DNA of 62,240 bases from Cyanobacteria bacterium UBA2855 (GCA_002350725.1 DEFJ01000014.1:1-62240), one strand, 5' to 3'. Numbered from the stretch's first letter, positions 34,219 to 42,612 are shown. The notes: generated by a model not told the origin, from the letters alone. A program made the numbers and translations.

Positions 34219-35506
34219 CAAGGTATTTTGCTAAACCAACCCCCATAGAAAAACATGTTGGTTGCACACGTATTGCACCTTGTGCCATAAAATCAGCAGA
34301 AATACATCTGCCTACAGCAAAAAGATTATCATACTGTTTAGACATTAATGCCTCTAAAGGAATTTGGTAATCTCCTACTTTTTTAAGCGTTGAGCCATCC
34401 TTGTCTGAAGAGTGCACATCAATCGGATAATTTGATATTGCAACAGGTTTGTCAAATTCTGTCCCGTTTATTATATCATCCATTTTATATATATACTTAC
34501 CTTTTATTCTTCTTGATGCTCTTATACCAAGCATATCAGATATGTTTGAAATATATGATTTTTTAAACCCGGGAAAGTATTTTTTAAAAAATTCGGATAA
34601 TCTAAAAATGGTAGAGCGCCCTTCTTGTAAAGCTTTCGATATGTTTTCAATATCAAGTGTCCCTTCGCAATTTACAAGACGCGGGCAGTTAAAAGCAAGG
34701 CTATTAGGCATTCCTGGAACAGTAAACGTCTGAAAATAGTTGATATCATCAGGTTTGAGCAGCCCATTAGCTACTCCGGCCTTAAATATAGGCAATAACG
34801 CCCATTTACGAGTCTTATCCCAAGTACAAGCTGTAGAAAGATGCAATACCCCATCTATATGCTGAACAGTAGTAACATCTTCATTTTTATCGATATCCAA
34901 AAGCCATTGTGAGTAGGCTTCTAAATCAATACCCGACATGATAAATCTTAAACTAAAGGGCTGCGTTTCTTCTTCATTATTTTGTAAAAATTCGCAATTT
35001 AAATTTTTAAAAATTTCCGCATTTCCTGTTGCATCTACAAGATATTTCGTATCGATAGATACCGATAAATCATTAAAGCCAAGATTATCTATCGAATAGG
35101 TACATGGTGATAATAATTCATTATATAGAGATAAAGAAATAATTCTGTCACAACTATGTTGTATAGACAGCACAGTTGTATTATGTAAGACTTTTACATT
35201 AGTTTCGCTCATTAAATTATCAAGAGCAATCTTAAGAAGCTCAGGGTTAAACCAGCCGGAATTGCCCATATAATCTACTTGACCGCCAATTTTCTTCATC
35301 TCTTTAATTAAAGCGTCCATAAAATCAGTATTAATTTGATTTTCGGATGACTTCATTGCGGGCATAACAAGACCTGAAGTCATAGAGCCACCAAGGACAC
35401 CGGATTTCTCAATTAATAACGTTTTTAATTTTAATTTCCCTGCCATGTAAGCTGTTGCACATCCGGCTGTACCACCGCCTACAATCACTAAATCATATTT
35501 GCTCAT
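34199..35506 (-). CDS. FAD-dependent oxidoreductase (FAD_oxidored type)
   Basis: A 435-residue flavoprotein with an N-terminal Rossmann motif (DLVIVGGGTAGCATAYMAGKLKL), GGSMTSGLVMPAM, an internal YLVDATGNAEIFKNL typical of the family, and the C-terminal FAVGRCISADFMAQGAIRVQ closing the FAD site. Substrate unknown. TAAAAT ends exactly 6 nt before the ATG without a Shine-Dalgarno sequence, so it is probably leaderless and separate from the MnmC-like gene 72 nt upstream. Its 3' end overlaps the convergent CoA-disulfide-reductase-like gene by 20 nt. Confidence 0.88.
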   Translation of the reverse strand: MSKYDLVIVGGGTAGCATAYMAGKLKLKTLLIEKSGVLGGSMTSGLVMPAMKSSENQINTDFMDALIKEMKKIGGQVDYMGNSGWFNPELLKIALDNLMSETNVKVLHNTTVLSIQHSCDRIISLSLYNELLSPCTYSIDNLGFNDLSVSIDTKYLVDATGNAEIFKNLNCEFLQNNEEETQPFSLRFIMSGIDLEAYSQWLLDIDKNEDVTTVQHIDGVLHLSTACTWDKTRKWALLPIFKAGVANGLLKPDDINYFQTFTVPGMPNSLAFNCPRLVNCEGTLDIENISKALQEGRSTIFRLSEFFKKYFPGFKKSYISNISDMLGIRASRRIKGKYIYKMDDIINGTEFDKPVAISNYPIDVHSSDKDGSTLKKVGDYQIPLEALMSKQYDNLFAVGRCISADFMAQGAIRVQPTCFSMGVGLAKYLAKLCRH

Positions 35507-35512
35507 AAAAAT

Positions 35513-35518
35513 ATTTTA
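35513..35518 (-). promoter_or_regulatory. Leaderless -10 box of the FAD oxidoreductase gene
   Basis: TAAAAT on the leftward strand, 6 nt (ATTTTT) before the ATG at 35506. No ribosome binding site. Confidence 0.5.
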
Positions 35519-35578
35519 AATCAAAAATTTATCAAAGTAAAATAAAATTATTTTATTATATATCGTTTAGTTATATAA

Positions 35579-37048
35579 TTATAATATTCGTGAGGAATAT
35601 TGCTTTTTAAAACTCGATGCAGTGATAAGATTACTATTTTTAACTTCTTGTTCGTGTAATAATAAAATTTCTTCGTTATTAGATTTTAATGATTCATCAC
35701 GATAAACAATACCTGATTTTGTTTTAAGCAGTCCTAAATCAAATTCTGAGAGGGGATATTTTATAAAGTCAGAATTTTTTGATGCAATTGTCCCCATAAA
35801 TTTATTTTCAATTGGGTTATAAATTTTGCCAACGAAAAAACCTGCATTTATAAAAGCATTTTTTATTGGTGCAGCATTTGAATAAGTAAGAATTATTCCA
35901 TCATTGCTTAAACGCATATAAAGTAATTTTAAAAAATCTAGAGTCCATAAACATGGACATTTAGAAGGAGTAAAAGCATCTAAAAATATTAAATCATATT
36001 CAGAATCGTCAGAATTGATTTCAAGGCGTGCATCGTTAATTCTTAGGTCAAAAATGATATCCATATCATTAAAGGGCTTTAGGCGCTTTTTATACCTTTT
36101 AGATAGGTACATATAATATATATTATGTAAGAACGAGATAAAATCCTTTTTATTATTAAATATACTAATTTTCTTTTTTAACTCAAAATATCGCACAATA
36201 TATTTGTTGAAAATTTTAATAAATTTATTATCAGATAAAATTCTGCAAATTATATCATCACAAAGAAACTCAGGATATTTTGACAGTATATTATCTAACA
36301 TCAGCATATTTAAAGCGTCAGGATACTCCAATAAATATTTTAGTAAATTACCGTATTCGAAATTTTTACTATTTTTCTCATTTTTCAAAGATTTTTCATT
36401 ATTTAAAATTTTTGATATTTTTTCGTTTTCAAAATTTATACAATTTTTTTGAATTTTTAAATTTTTTGAAATTTTTGAATTAATAAACGGAGATAAAAAA
36501 GCTAGAGTTTTATCATTATCAATTGCTTTTATGTAAATTTTTAAATTTTTAAAAAATTGATTTTTGTAGAGTCTATCATGCAGATTTTCTAAATTTGACG
36601 ATAAGATATTATCGGAATATATCGGGTCGATATTATATTTATAAAAATCTTTGCTTTTTGCGATTATATTATTATCGGTATATAACGTATCGCTATATAA
36701 TTTTTTATCTTCGTGAAAATTATTATCAGCACATATCGTATCGTTATATAGTGATAATATTTTATAATAATTTTTAAAATATTTTTTATAAAAATTTTTG
36801 TTTTTTAAATTTTTTACAAATAAAATGTAATTTAAAAAACTTTTTGAGTTATATCCGATGCCGTAGCAAATGTCAAGCACTCTTATTTCACTGCGATATT
36901 GCAATAATTTCTCTATCATTGCAGGGAAAATAAACTTCTCATACGCTTCTGTAGCTGCCCCATAGCTGGAATGGTATATATCATCGTCTTTTGGACTAAA
37001 AAGCCCTACAGAGCCGTCATTTGTTATATACGGATAGAATTCATACAT
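35579..37048 (-). CDS. MnmC-like tRNA methyltransferase domain split by a large AT-rich insertion
   Basis: The two ends match the MnmC/DUF752 methyltransferase, which completes 5-methylaminomethyl-uridine at the tRNA wobble base. N-terminal: TNDGSVGLFSPKDDDIYHSSYGAATEAYEKF and SAM motif VLDICYGIGYNS at about 57-68. C-terminal: DLIFLDAFTPSKCPCLWTL near 350-365, then LTYSNAAPIKNAFINAGFFVG. Between them, from about 75 to 340, runs an Asn/Lys/Ile/Tyr-rich insert with repeats such as YSDTLYTDNN and EKSLKNEKNSKNF. The oxidase half of bifunctional MnmC is absent. TATAAT ends 6 nt before ATG; no Shine-Dalgarno. Whether the insert is folded is unknown. Confidence 0.75.
   Translation of the reverse strand: MYEFYPYITNDGSVGLFSPKDDDIYHSSYGAATEAYEKFIFPAMIEKLLQYRSEIRVLDICYGIGYNSKSFLNYILFVKNLKNKNFYKKYFKNYYKILSLYNDTICADNNFHEDKKLYSDTLYTDNNIIAKSKDFYKYNIDPIYSDNILSSNLENLHDRLYKNQFFKNLKIYIKAIDNDKTLAFLSPFINSKISKNLKIQKNCINFENEKISKILNNEKSLKNEKNSKNFEYGNLLKYLLEYPDALNMLMLDNILSKYPEFLCDDIICRILSDNKFIKIFNKYIVRYFELKKKISIFNNKKDFISFLHNIYYMYLSKRYKKRLKPFNDMDIIFDLRINDARLEINSDDSEYDLIFLDAFTPSKCPCLWTLDFLKLLYMRLSNDGIILTYSNAAPIKNAFINAGFFVGKIYNPIENKFMGTIASKNSDFIKYPLSEFDLGLLKTKSGIVYRDESLKSNNEEILLLHEQEVKNSNLITASSFKKQYSSRIL
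36668..36750. repeat. Diverged 32-bp repeats, 51-bp period, inside the MnmC-like insert
   Basis: Copies at 36668-36699 and 36719-36750 (ATTATTATC ... GTATCG.TATATA) are alike at most positions, and a weaker third copy lies near 36605-36640. The 51-bp period keeps the reading frame (17 codons). They encode LYxDTxxxDNN-like units, pointing to growth of the insert by in-frame duplication. Confidence 0.6.
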
Positions 37049-37054
37049 AGTGCA

Positions 37055-37060
37055 ATTATA
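37055..37060 (-). promoter_or_regulatory. Leaderless -10 box of the MnmC-like gene
   Basis: Consensus TATAAT on the leftward strand, followed by TGCACT and then ATG: a 6-nt spacer and no Shine-Dalgarno sequence. Confidence 0.6.
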
Positions 37061-37100
37061 GACTATATAAGGATTTAAGGCAAATTGTAAAGACTAAATT

Positions 37101-38042
37101 CTATTCATTTACAATTGTTGCGCCGTTTTGTTCAACATTGAAATTATATAATTGAACTTTTATATCCAATTCATTCCAGGAATCTTTTATAATATTTTTT
37201 ACTTTTTCGAGGTCATTTTTCTGTGATATAACCAGAACTGACGGCCCTGCACCACTAAGCACAACGCCTAAAACAGAATCTTCATGTTTTAAATTTGTCA
37301 TCAATTTTTCCAATCCCGGAACGAGCTTCATTCTATAGGGTTGGTGTAATTTATCTTTAAGCGCAGCTTTCATTAAATCTGCATCTTTTGTATTGACTGC
37401 CTGCACAAACATTGCCATTCTCTGAGCGTTGAATACGGCATCGGCAAGCGGCACTTCTGTAGGTAATACTGAGCGTGCAATCTCAGTTACCAATTCTGTT
37501 TCCGGTACACAGAGGGTTAAAATCCAGTCTTGCGGCCAATCGAGTTTTCTGTATAATATGCTACCATCTTCTTCCATTGAAGAGAGCACCAAACCGCCTA
37601 CTATTGCGGGTGTTACATTATCAGGATGTCCTTCAACCTCTGTTGCAATTGACAATAGAGCTGCCTCATCAGCAGGTCTGCCTAACAATTCATTTGCGGC
37701 AATTAAACCGCCCACAATAACTGCAGCACTGCTTCCTAAGCCTTTAGCTATCGGGATTTCCGAGTGAATAGTAATTTTTAATTCGCTTGGTGATTGCCCG
37801 ATAGAATTGTAAAGTAACTCAACAGCTTTATAAACAATACTATTTTCATCCATTGGGATATGTTCTAAAGATAATTCCGTATTTAAGTCTTCGCTGGCGA
37901 GTACGTTTATTTCGACGCCCGAGCCGGGAAGTACAGTTTCTTCAATTGTAATCGTATTATATAACGGTAGTGCCATCCCAAGACAATCAAATCCGGGTCC
38001 GATATTTGCAACCGTTGCCGGCACTCTTATACTAACTTTCAT
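37101..38042 (-). CDS. thrB: Homoserine kinase
   Basis: GHMP-family kinase that phosphorylates homoserine on the way to threonine. VPATVANIGPGFDCLGMAL opens the protein; the ATP-binding GHMP motif is PIAKGLGSSAAVIVGGLIAAN near 90-110; GHPDNVTPAIVGG and the C-terminal GVVLSGAGPSVL are further signatures. The 313-residue length is typical. GAGG lies about 10 nt before the ATG, and an extended -10 TGTTATAAT lies further up. The thr partners (thrC, hom) are not adjacent. Confidence 0.96.
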   Translation of the reverse strand: MKVSIRVPATVANIGPGFDCLGMALPLYNTITIEETVLPGSGVEINVLASEDLNTELSLEHIPMDENSIVYKAVELLYNSIGQSPSELKITIHSEIPIAKGLGSSAAVIVGGLIAANELLGRPADEAALLSIATEVEGHPDNVTPAIVGGLVLSSMEEDGSILYRKLDWPQDWILTLCVPETELVTEIARSVLPTEVPLADAVFNAQRMAMFVQAVNTKDADLMKAALKDKLHQPYRMKLVPGLEKLMTNLKHEDSVLGVVLSGAGPSVLVISQKNDLEKVKNIIKDSWNELDIKVQLYNFNVEQNGATIVNE

Positions 38043-38067
38043 TATATATGAACCTCATTTGCTAATT

Positions 38068-38076
38068 ATTATAACA
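38068..38076 (-). promoter_or_regulatory. Extended -10 promoter of thrB
   Basis: Leftward TGTTATAAT, the third copy of this exact nonamer before a gene here (also 21-29 and 8538-8546). A transcript would have a leader of about 20 nt containing the GAGG ribosome binding site. Confidence 0.55.
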
Positions 38077-38228
38077 TAAAGATAAAAAATGCGTAATTTT
38101 CTTCAAACAATTCACCCTAAGCAAGCAGTAAAACTCTCATTCATTCGTACTTTTTACATTTATCCTTAAATGGAAAAAGAGTTCAAACACAACTTTTACC
38201 CTTTTGAGAACAGTTCATGATTATAATT

Positions 38229-38366
38229 TGTCATCGCGAGAAAATCTCTGATTTTCGTGGCAATCCAGTGTGAATTTGCATATTGCCACGTCGCATACGC
38301 TGCTAGCAATGACAGGATGTTTTAAATTGCCACATCGTTGACTACGTCAACTCCTCGCAAAGACAA
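38229..38366. repeat. Degenerate intergenic palindromic repeat (GTCATCGCGAG / TTGCCAC type)
   Basis: The 415-nt gap between thrB and the gene at 38458 holds no gene. TGTCATCGCGAG ... CGTGGCAATCC (38229-38266) is mirrored by ATTGCCACGTCGC ... AGCAATGACA (38282-38314), and a partial second arm ATTGCCACATCG ... CTCGCAAAGACAA follows (38326-38366). The pattern resembles the widespread intergenic element with the core GCGAGGAGCGAAGCGACGTGG. It is more GC-rich than its surroundings. Nothing else was seen in the gap apart from the terminator at 38422. Confidence 0.6.
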
Positions 38367-38421
38367 TATACACACCTTTACCTCCTGCGGAAGAAGCTAG
38401 ATTTTAAGAATTTATATCAAA

Positions 38422-38444
38422 AAAGCGGACTCATTGTCCGCTTT
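38422..38444 (-). terminator. Intrinsic terminator of the gene at 38458-38937
   Basis: AAAGCGGAC/GTCCGCTTT, 9-bp stem with a 5-nt loop; on the leftward transcript it ends in a run of six T. It lies 13 nt after the stop codon. Confidence 0.85.
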
Positions 38445-38457
38445 ACATATTTTTTTA

Positions 38458-38937
38458 TTAACTTTGTTGTTTAATACTCTGTTGCCAAATCGACTTATTG
38501 CTCTTTGCCTGTTCTGTGTAGGTTTGATATCTTGCATCCCAAAAGTTAAATTGACTTTTTAACATAGCATCAGCGTATTGTATTGGTTTAGTCATTGCTC
38601 TTGTTTTTGCAGAACAACTATTACGAAGCTGTTGCTCTGCAGAAGCTTGTTGATTTCTTAATCTTGTAATTTCAGCATTTACAAGTGCAATTTTATTCTG
38701 GTTATTTTTTTGTGTAGCTTCCTGTAATTCAACCATTTGATCTGAAATTAGCTTTTCATATGTACTATTTAAATTTGCCAATCCAGTATTTAGGGTTTCT
38801 TGCAAATTCATAGACTCAAAGTTAATGTTATCTTGAGCCTGATTCATTTGGTCTTGAATATCATCAGCTTTATACTTTGCAATTCGTGCTTGTGTATCAT
38901 ATTGTCTGTACATTCTGTAAGCGTGCAAATCGACCAT
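38458..38937 (-). CDS. Coiled-coil protein of unknown function
   Basis: A 159-residue protein that is almost wholly helical, Gln/Asn/Ala-rich, with heptad-like stretches (KADDIQDQMNQAQDNINFES and NAEITRLRNQQASAEQQLRN). No signal peptide or membrane helix. ATG 38937 has CGAGG 6 nt upstream; the frame extends to 38985 but the shared 18-bp box lies within that extension, so the later start is right. It has its own promoter box and terminator, so it is a single-gene unit, perhaps co-regulated with the 55-codon gene at 29912. It could be a structural or secreted filament-type protein; that is conjecture. Confidence 0.7.
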   Translation of the reverse strand: MVDLHAYRMYRQYDTQARIAKYKADDIQDQMNQAQDNINFESMNLQETLNTGLANLNSTYEKLISDQMVELQEATQKNNQNKIALVNAEITRLRNQQASAEQQLRNSCSAKTRAMTKPIQYADAMLKSQFNFWDARYQTYTEQAKSNKSIWQQSIKQQS

Positions 38938-38966
38938 AATATACCTCGTGTTTTTAGTTACTCTAA

Positions 38967-38984
38967 ATATATAAAGTATATACA
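38967..38984 (-). promoter_or_regulatory. Shared 18-bp upstream box (copy 2)
   Basis: Leftward TGTATATACTTTATATAT, identical to 29863-29880, 29 nt before the ATG at 38937. ATTTTATAAA lies 8 nt further upstream. Confidence 0.55.
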
Positions 38985-39091
38985 ATTTATAAAATTGCCT
39001 TTTTTAGTATATATCGCTTTACAAAACTTAACATAAGATTTTCACTACAAGTAACTATCATCTGCCCCCTGTGGGGAAAATAGTATTTTAG

Positions 39092-40876
39092 CTAGTTTCC
39101 GACTCGATTTCTGCCTTCTTCCTTCGCTTTATATAAATGTTTATCCGCAGCTTCAATCAACTCCGACGGTGTAAGCCCGTCCTGAGGATATGTAGATACC
39201 CCTAAACTTATAGTAACAGAGGTTTCTTTGCCGTTTGGCAAATGAAAATGACGGGAAGATACTCTGTCACAAATTTTTTGTGCGGTAGACACCGCAGTTT
39301 CATAGTCAGTATTGGAAAGAATAATACTCATTTCTTCCCCCCCATAACGGCAAACAATATCTGATGCGCGGACATTCTTCTTTAAAGTTTGTGCAACCTG
39401 ACGCAAAACCGCATCCCCTGCCTGATGACCGAAGGTATCATTAAATTTTTTAAAGAAATCAATATCAAGTATTATTAGAGAGAAACTTGTTTCATATCGA
39501 GAACAAGAATCCACCATTTGTTTCATTTGTTCTTGGAAGTATCTGTGGTTGTATAATTCAGTTAAGCCATCAGTAGTGGCAAGTAAATATTGCTGCTCAA
39601 AATCTCTTGCCTTTATCAAATATTTTATGATATAAGCAAGCATAAATGCACCGATTGTAAATATTATCGGATAAACAACATCAAGCCAAATATTAAAATA
39701 TTTCATAACGAAATAAGTAGATAACAGGTAAATTATATATATTGTAGAAGAGGCTAACGCACCTACAATTACAGAGGTTTCACTCAAAACTATAACTATT
39801 GTAAGAATTGATAATATCAATCCAATCACAAGCGTAATCCATCCGTCATATCTAATAATAAAATTATTATCAATAATGTTGTTTACATATGTGGCTTGTA
39901 CCTCAACTCCGGGATAGGTTTTGCTGACAGGGACTGTCTTTATATCAAATAAACTTACTGCCGTTGTACCAAAGTACACAATTTTATCTTTAAAATCGAA
40001 TTTTTCTGTGCCTTTTTCACCTTCAGCCGCCTGTATCAACTTGTATAGAGGAATATAGTTATAACTTTGTGCTCCGCCATACCAGTTTAGGATAACACTG
40101 CCCTCATAATCTAACGGAATTATCCTGTTACCTATACGAATTTTTGAATCTTCATCAATAATTATCTTTGAATTGTCATATATGTTATTTGTTTTTAAAT
40201 ATTGCAAACCGGCGGCAAACGCAAGCTGCGGATAATATTTATCTTTATATTTAACAACAACCGGCATCTTCCTTAAAATACCGTCGTCTGAGCGTGAAAC
40301 ATTAGTAATACCGATATTACTTGTATTATTTAGTATTCCGTCAAGAATTTTTCGGCAATTAGAGTATTCATGATATGATAAATCAACATTTTTTGACTTA
40401 TTTTCAAAGTTTACCGATACATTATCCGGTAATTGTGGCGGGATTCTGAGAGAATTTTCCTGATTGTCAAAATTCATTGCGGTAAAAATGTTATTATGAT
40501 TTGTAATCGTATCAATAATTGCATTATCAGCCTGTTTTGAGCTTTTCAGAGAATTTACAAACATCAAATCGAAAACAATACTCTGCGGTTTTGAAGTTTC
40601 AATATACTCTGCTATTTTTGAATATACATCTCGTGGAAGAGGCCATTCTCCATATCTGTTTAGAATATATTCGTAAGAAGCATCATCAATAGCAACAATA
40701 ACAATTTTATCTGACGGGGTTCTTGTTTTATCGCGGGCAAGTATGCTCTGGCGCATATCAAACGTCCTATTTTCCATGACTGAAACAAGATTTTTTAAAT
40801 TTGCATTACGTGTAAAAATAATAACAAAAGCTATAAAAAATATAAGCCAAATTATATATAAAAACTTTTTCAGCAT
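39092..40876 (-). CDS. CHASE2-GGDEF diguanylate cyclase
   Basis: Membrane sensor that makes c-di-GMP. A transmembrane helix at about 5-22 leads into a periplasmic CHASE2 domain (about 40-330; DKIVIVAIDDASYEYILNRYGEWPLPR, IVFDLMFVNSLKSSKQAD, DKIVYFGTTAVSLFDIKTVP). Three helices follow (about 340-420), then a GGDEF domain (about 440-590) with DGLTELYNHRYF, LDIDFFKKFNDTFGHQAGD and the active motif RYGGEEM. RASD just before it is an intact inhibitory I-site. The 57-codon ORF ends 5 nt upstream. Ligand unknown. It is the only c-di-GMP enzyme in the window. Confidence 0.95.
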   Translation of the reverse strand: MLKKFLYIIWLIFFIAFVIIFTRNANLKNLVSVMENRTFDMRQSILARDKTRTPSDKIVIVAIDDASYEYILNRYGEWPLPRDVYSKIAEYIETSKPQSIVFDLMFVNSLKSSKQADNAIIDTITNHNNIFTAMNFDNQENSLRIPPQLPDNVSVNFENKSKNVDLSYHEYSNCRKILDGILNNTSNIGITNVSRSDDGILRKMPVVVKYKDKYYPQLAFAAGLQYLKTNNIYDNSKIIIDEDSKIRIGNRIIPLDYEGSVILNWYGGAQSYNYIPLYKLIQAAEGEKGTEKFDFKDKIVYFGTTAVSLFDIKTVPVSKTYPGVEVQATYVNNIIDNNFIIRYDGWITLVIGLILSILTIVIVLSETSVIVGALASSTIYIIYLLSTYFVMKYFNIWLDVVYPIIFTIGAFMLAYIIKYLIKARDFEQQYLLATTDGLTELYNHRYFQEQMKQMVDSCSRYETSFSLIILDIDFFKKFNDTFGHQAGDAVLRQVAQTLKKNVRASDIVCRYGGEEMSIILSNTDYETAVSTAQKICDRVSSRHFHLPNGKETSVTISLGVSTYPQDGLTPSELIEAADKHLYKAKEEGRNRVGN

Positions 40877-40881
40877 ACCCT

Positions 40882-41055
40882 CTAACCCAAATCTACATTA
40901 CAAGTATAATTGATTTGGGAAGATTTTGCAACACAATTTTTCATCAAAAAACGCTTTTCAAGTATAAAATTATTTAATTTAAGAACTTCAGTAGAATAAA
41001 ATAACTCATCAGGATTTTTTAGATATCTCAGTAAACATTGTTCATGTAAATTCAT
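40882..41055 (-). CDS. Small 57-residue protein upstream of the cyclase
   Basis: ATG 41055 is preceded by AGGTGG at 8 nt. The product begins MNLHEQCLLRYLKNPDELFY and is charged with three cysteines. It ends 5 nt before the GGDEF gene, whose own ribosome binding site (AGAGGG) sits too close to its ATG, so this ORF may couple translation of the cyclase. Could be a leader peptide or a small partner; no family recognised. Confidence 0.45.
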   Translation of the reverse strand: MNLHEQCLLRYLKNPDELFYSTEVLKLNNFILEKRFLMKNCVAKSSQINYTCNVDLG

Positions 41056-41186
41056 ATTAATAACCACCTGTATAAACTAATTGAACTAGGACATTGTTAT
41101 TATCCGAAATTTTTACATAATTTACATCAACCAATCATATAATTTTATAAATGTTTTATAATTCATATAGAGGATTAAAACGATGA

Positions 41187-41205
41187 GCGCGGCTTCACAC
41201 CGCGC
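41187..41205 (-). terminator. Candidate terminator of the phosphodiester glycosidase gene
   Basis: GCGCGG/CCGCGC forms a GC-only 6-bp stem with a 7-nt loop, 30 nt past the stop codon. The following U-tract on the leftward strand (CGTTTT) is short, so strength is uncertain. The palindrome AACCATGGTT (41222-41231) lies between it and the stop. Confidence 0.5.
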
Positions 41206-41234
41206 CCAAAATCCATGTTCTAACCATGGTTCTT

Positions 41235-42500
41235 TTATTTTCTCGCTATTACAAGGGCGTTGGAGATTGCGATACCGCCTTTAAATGCAGGATTGTTGAC
41301 AACCTGACCGTTTACATACATTACGGTCGAACCGCCGCCGTCCAAGTTTATCGCATTTGTACAACCTATTGATTTCATAAAGTTCGCAAGTTGTACAAGT
41401 GTCATTCCAACCGATTTATGTTCTCTTCCGTCTACTGCAACCATTACAAGATTATTTGATTTTGTATATCCGATTGCTGTTCTTGGATTTTTACCGCCGA
41501 TTGCTGTTAATTTTTCATCATTTATGTCAACATATACTTGCGAATCTCTTACTAAATAAGGGCCTCCGCTAATTATGTGTTTAACATTTTTCCATTCAGG
41601 ATAAGTGTTAATTTTAACATTTACTTCCTGCTCGTTCAAGAAAGGAGCTAAAGCCCTGTGCGGGGCTACGATTACGTAGCCGCCGACAGGTATGTCCAGA
41701 GGATTGGATGATGATGAAATAATCTTGTTGTCTTTTATTGCAATCTGCCAGCCGTACTTAGGTGACGGTGGTGCCTTAGCCCCCCAATCTCTTGTATATG
41801 CAAGAGTATAGGATGATAACATTCTCGGTTGATTGATATTATCTATTTTTAGTGTTTTACCTCCCGCGAATAATTTCGCATTCATTTGTACTCGTGCCAC
41901 CGCATATCCGCCTTCAAATATGCCCATTGATACCCTGTTATATACCGGTCCGGTGTACATTTTCCCATCTATCATTAGCGTTCCGAGGGGAACTCCCGTT
42001 TGAGGTTTGAAAAATGTTCCGTTTACAGCTGCTACAGAGTTTGTGTTTTTTGCAATTGTTGTAATTGTTCGACGGCTGTGTAAATTTTCTGCGGTTGAGG
42101 ATAGTGCCGGTTTTAGTTCGTAATCTTTAGCCAACGACCTATCAATTTCAACTACATTTATTCTTACAGGTTTTCCGTCATAGTATTTTGTTATCCTTAT
42201 GTGTTTTATGCCATTGTCTATTGTTTTAATTGAACCTCCGGCATATCTTTTTCTTACGCTTTCATCAAAGTTTTTCTGTCTTACCTCAGGTGAAAATTCT
42301 TCTAAAATTTGATTATATACGCTTTCTGTGCTGAAATTTATTGCCGGAACAGGTGCTCTTGCAATGACTAAATCGTCTGCCATTATCGGCGGGTTAAAGA
42401 TAAATGGTAACAGTACTATTATAGCACCCGCTATTGCCAAATGCGCAGCCATTTTTGAGGTATTCTCAGTATTCCCGTTGTACAGATCAAGAGTATCCAT
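41235..42500 (-). CDS. Phosphodiester glycosidase family protein (NAGPA-like), membrane-anchored
   Basis: Envelope hydrolase of the family that includes the lysosomal uncovering enzyme and YnfD/EPS proteins. A hydrophobic helix at about 18-38 (AAHLAIAGAIIVLLPFIF) should anchor it. The catalytic domain carries AVNGTFFKPQTGVPLGTLMIDGK, RTAIGYTKSNNLVMVAVDGRE, and the hallmark INLDGGGSTVMYVNGQVVN. Probable target is a phosphodiester-linked sugar in a surface glycan. AGGTGA precedes the ATG, and a promoter with both hexamers lies about 115 nt upstream. Confidence 0.9.
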   Translation of the reverse strand: MDTLDLYNGNTENTSKMAAHLAIAGAIIVLLPFIFNPPIMADDLVIARAPVPAINFSTESVYNQILEEFSPEVRQKNFDESVRKRYAGGSIKTIDNGIKHIRITKYYDGKPVRINVVEIDRSLAKDYELKPALSSTAENLHSRRTITTIAKNTNSVAAVNGTFFKPQTGVPLGTLMIDGKMYTGPVYNRVSMGIFEGGYAVARVQMNAKLFAGGKTLKIDNINQPRMLSSYTLAYTRDWGAKAPPSPKYGWQIAIKDNKIISSSSNPLDIPVGGYVIVAPHRALAPFLNEQEVNVKINTYPEWKNVKHIISGGPYLVRDSQVYVDINDEKLTAIGGKNPRTAIGYTKSNNLVMVAVDGREHKSVGMTLVQLANFMKSIGCTNAINLDGGGSTVMYVNGQVVNNPAFKGGIAISNALVIARK

Positions 42501-42612
42501 TTCGTCACCTGTTCTTTTGAAGTAACCGGATACCTTTTTTATTTAAGAGTGGGGTGGGGAATAACACTCATCAGAAAATCGAGATTTATACTTCTCGTGT
42601 TTTCCTACTACT

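Noticed and set aside
36204..36777. Rightward frames opposite the MnmC-like insert
   Set aside because: They mirror the low-complexity AT repeats; the opposite strand carries conserved methyltransferase motifs on both sides in one frame.
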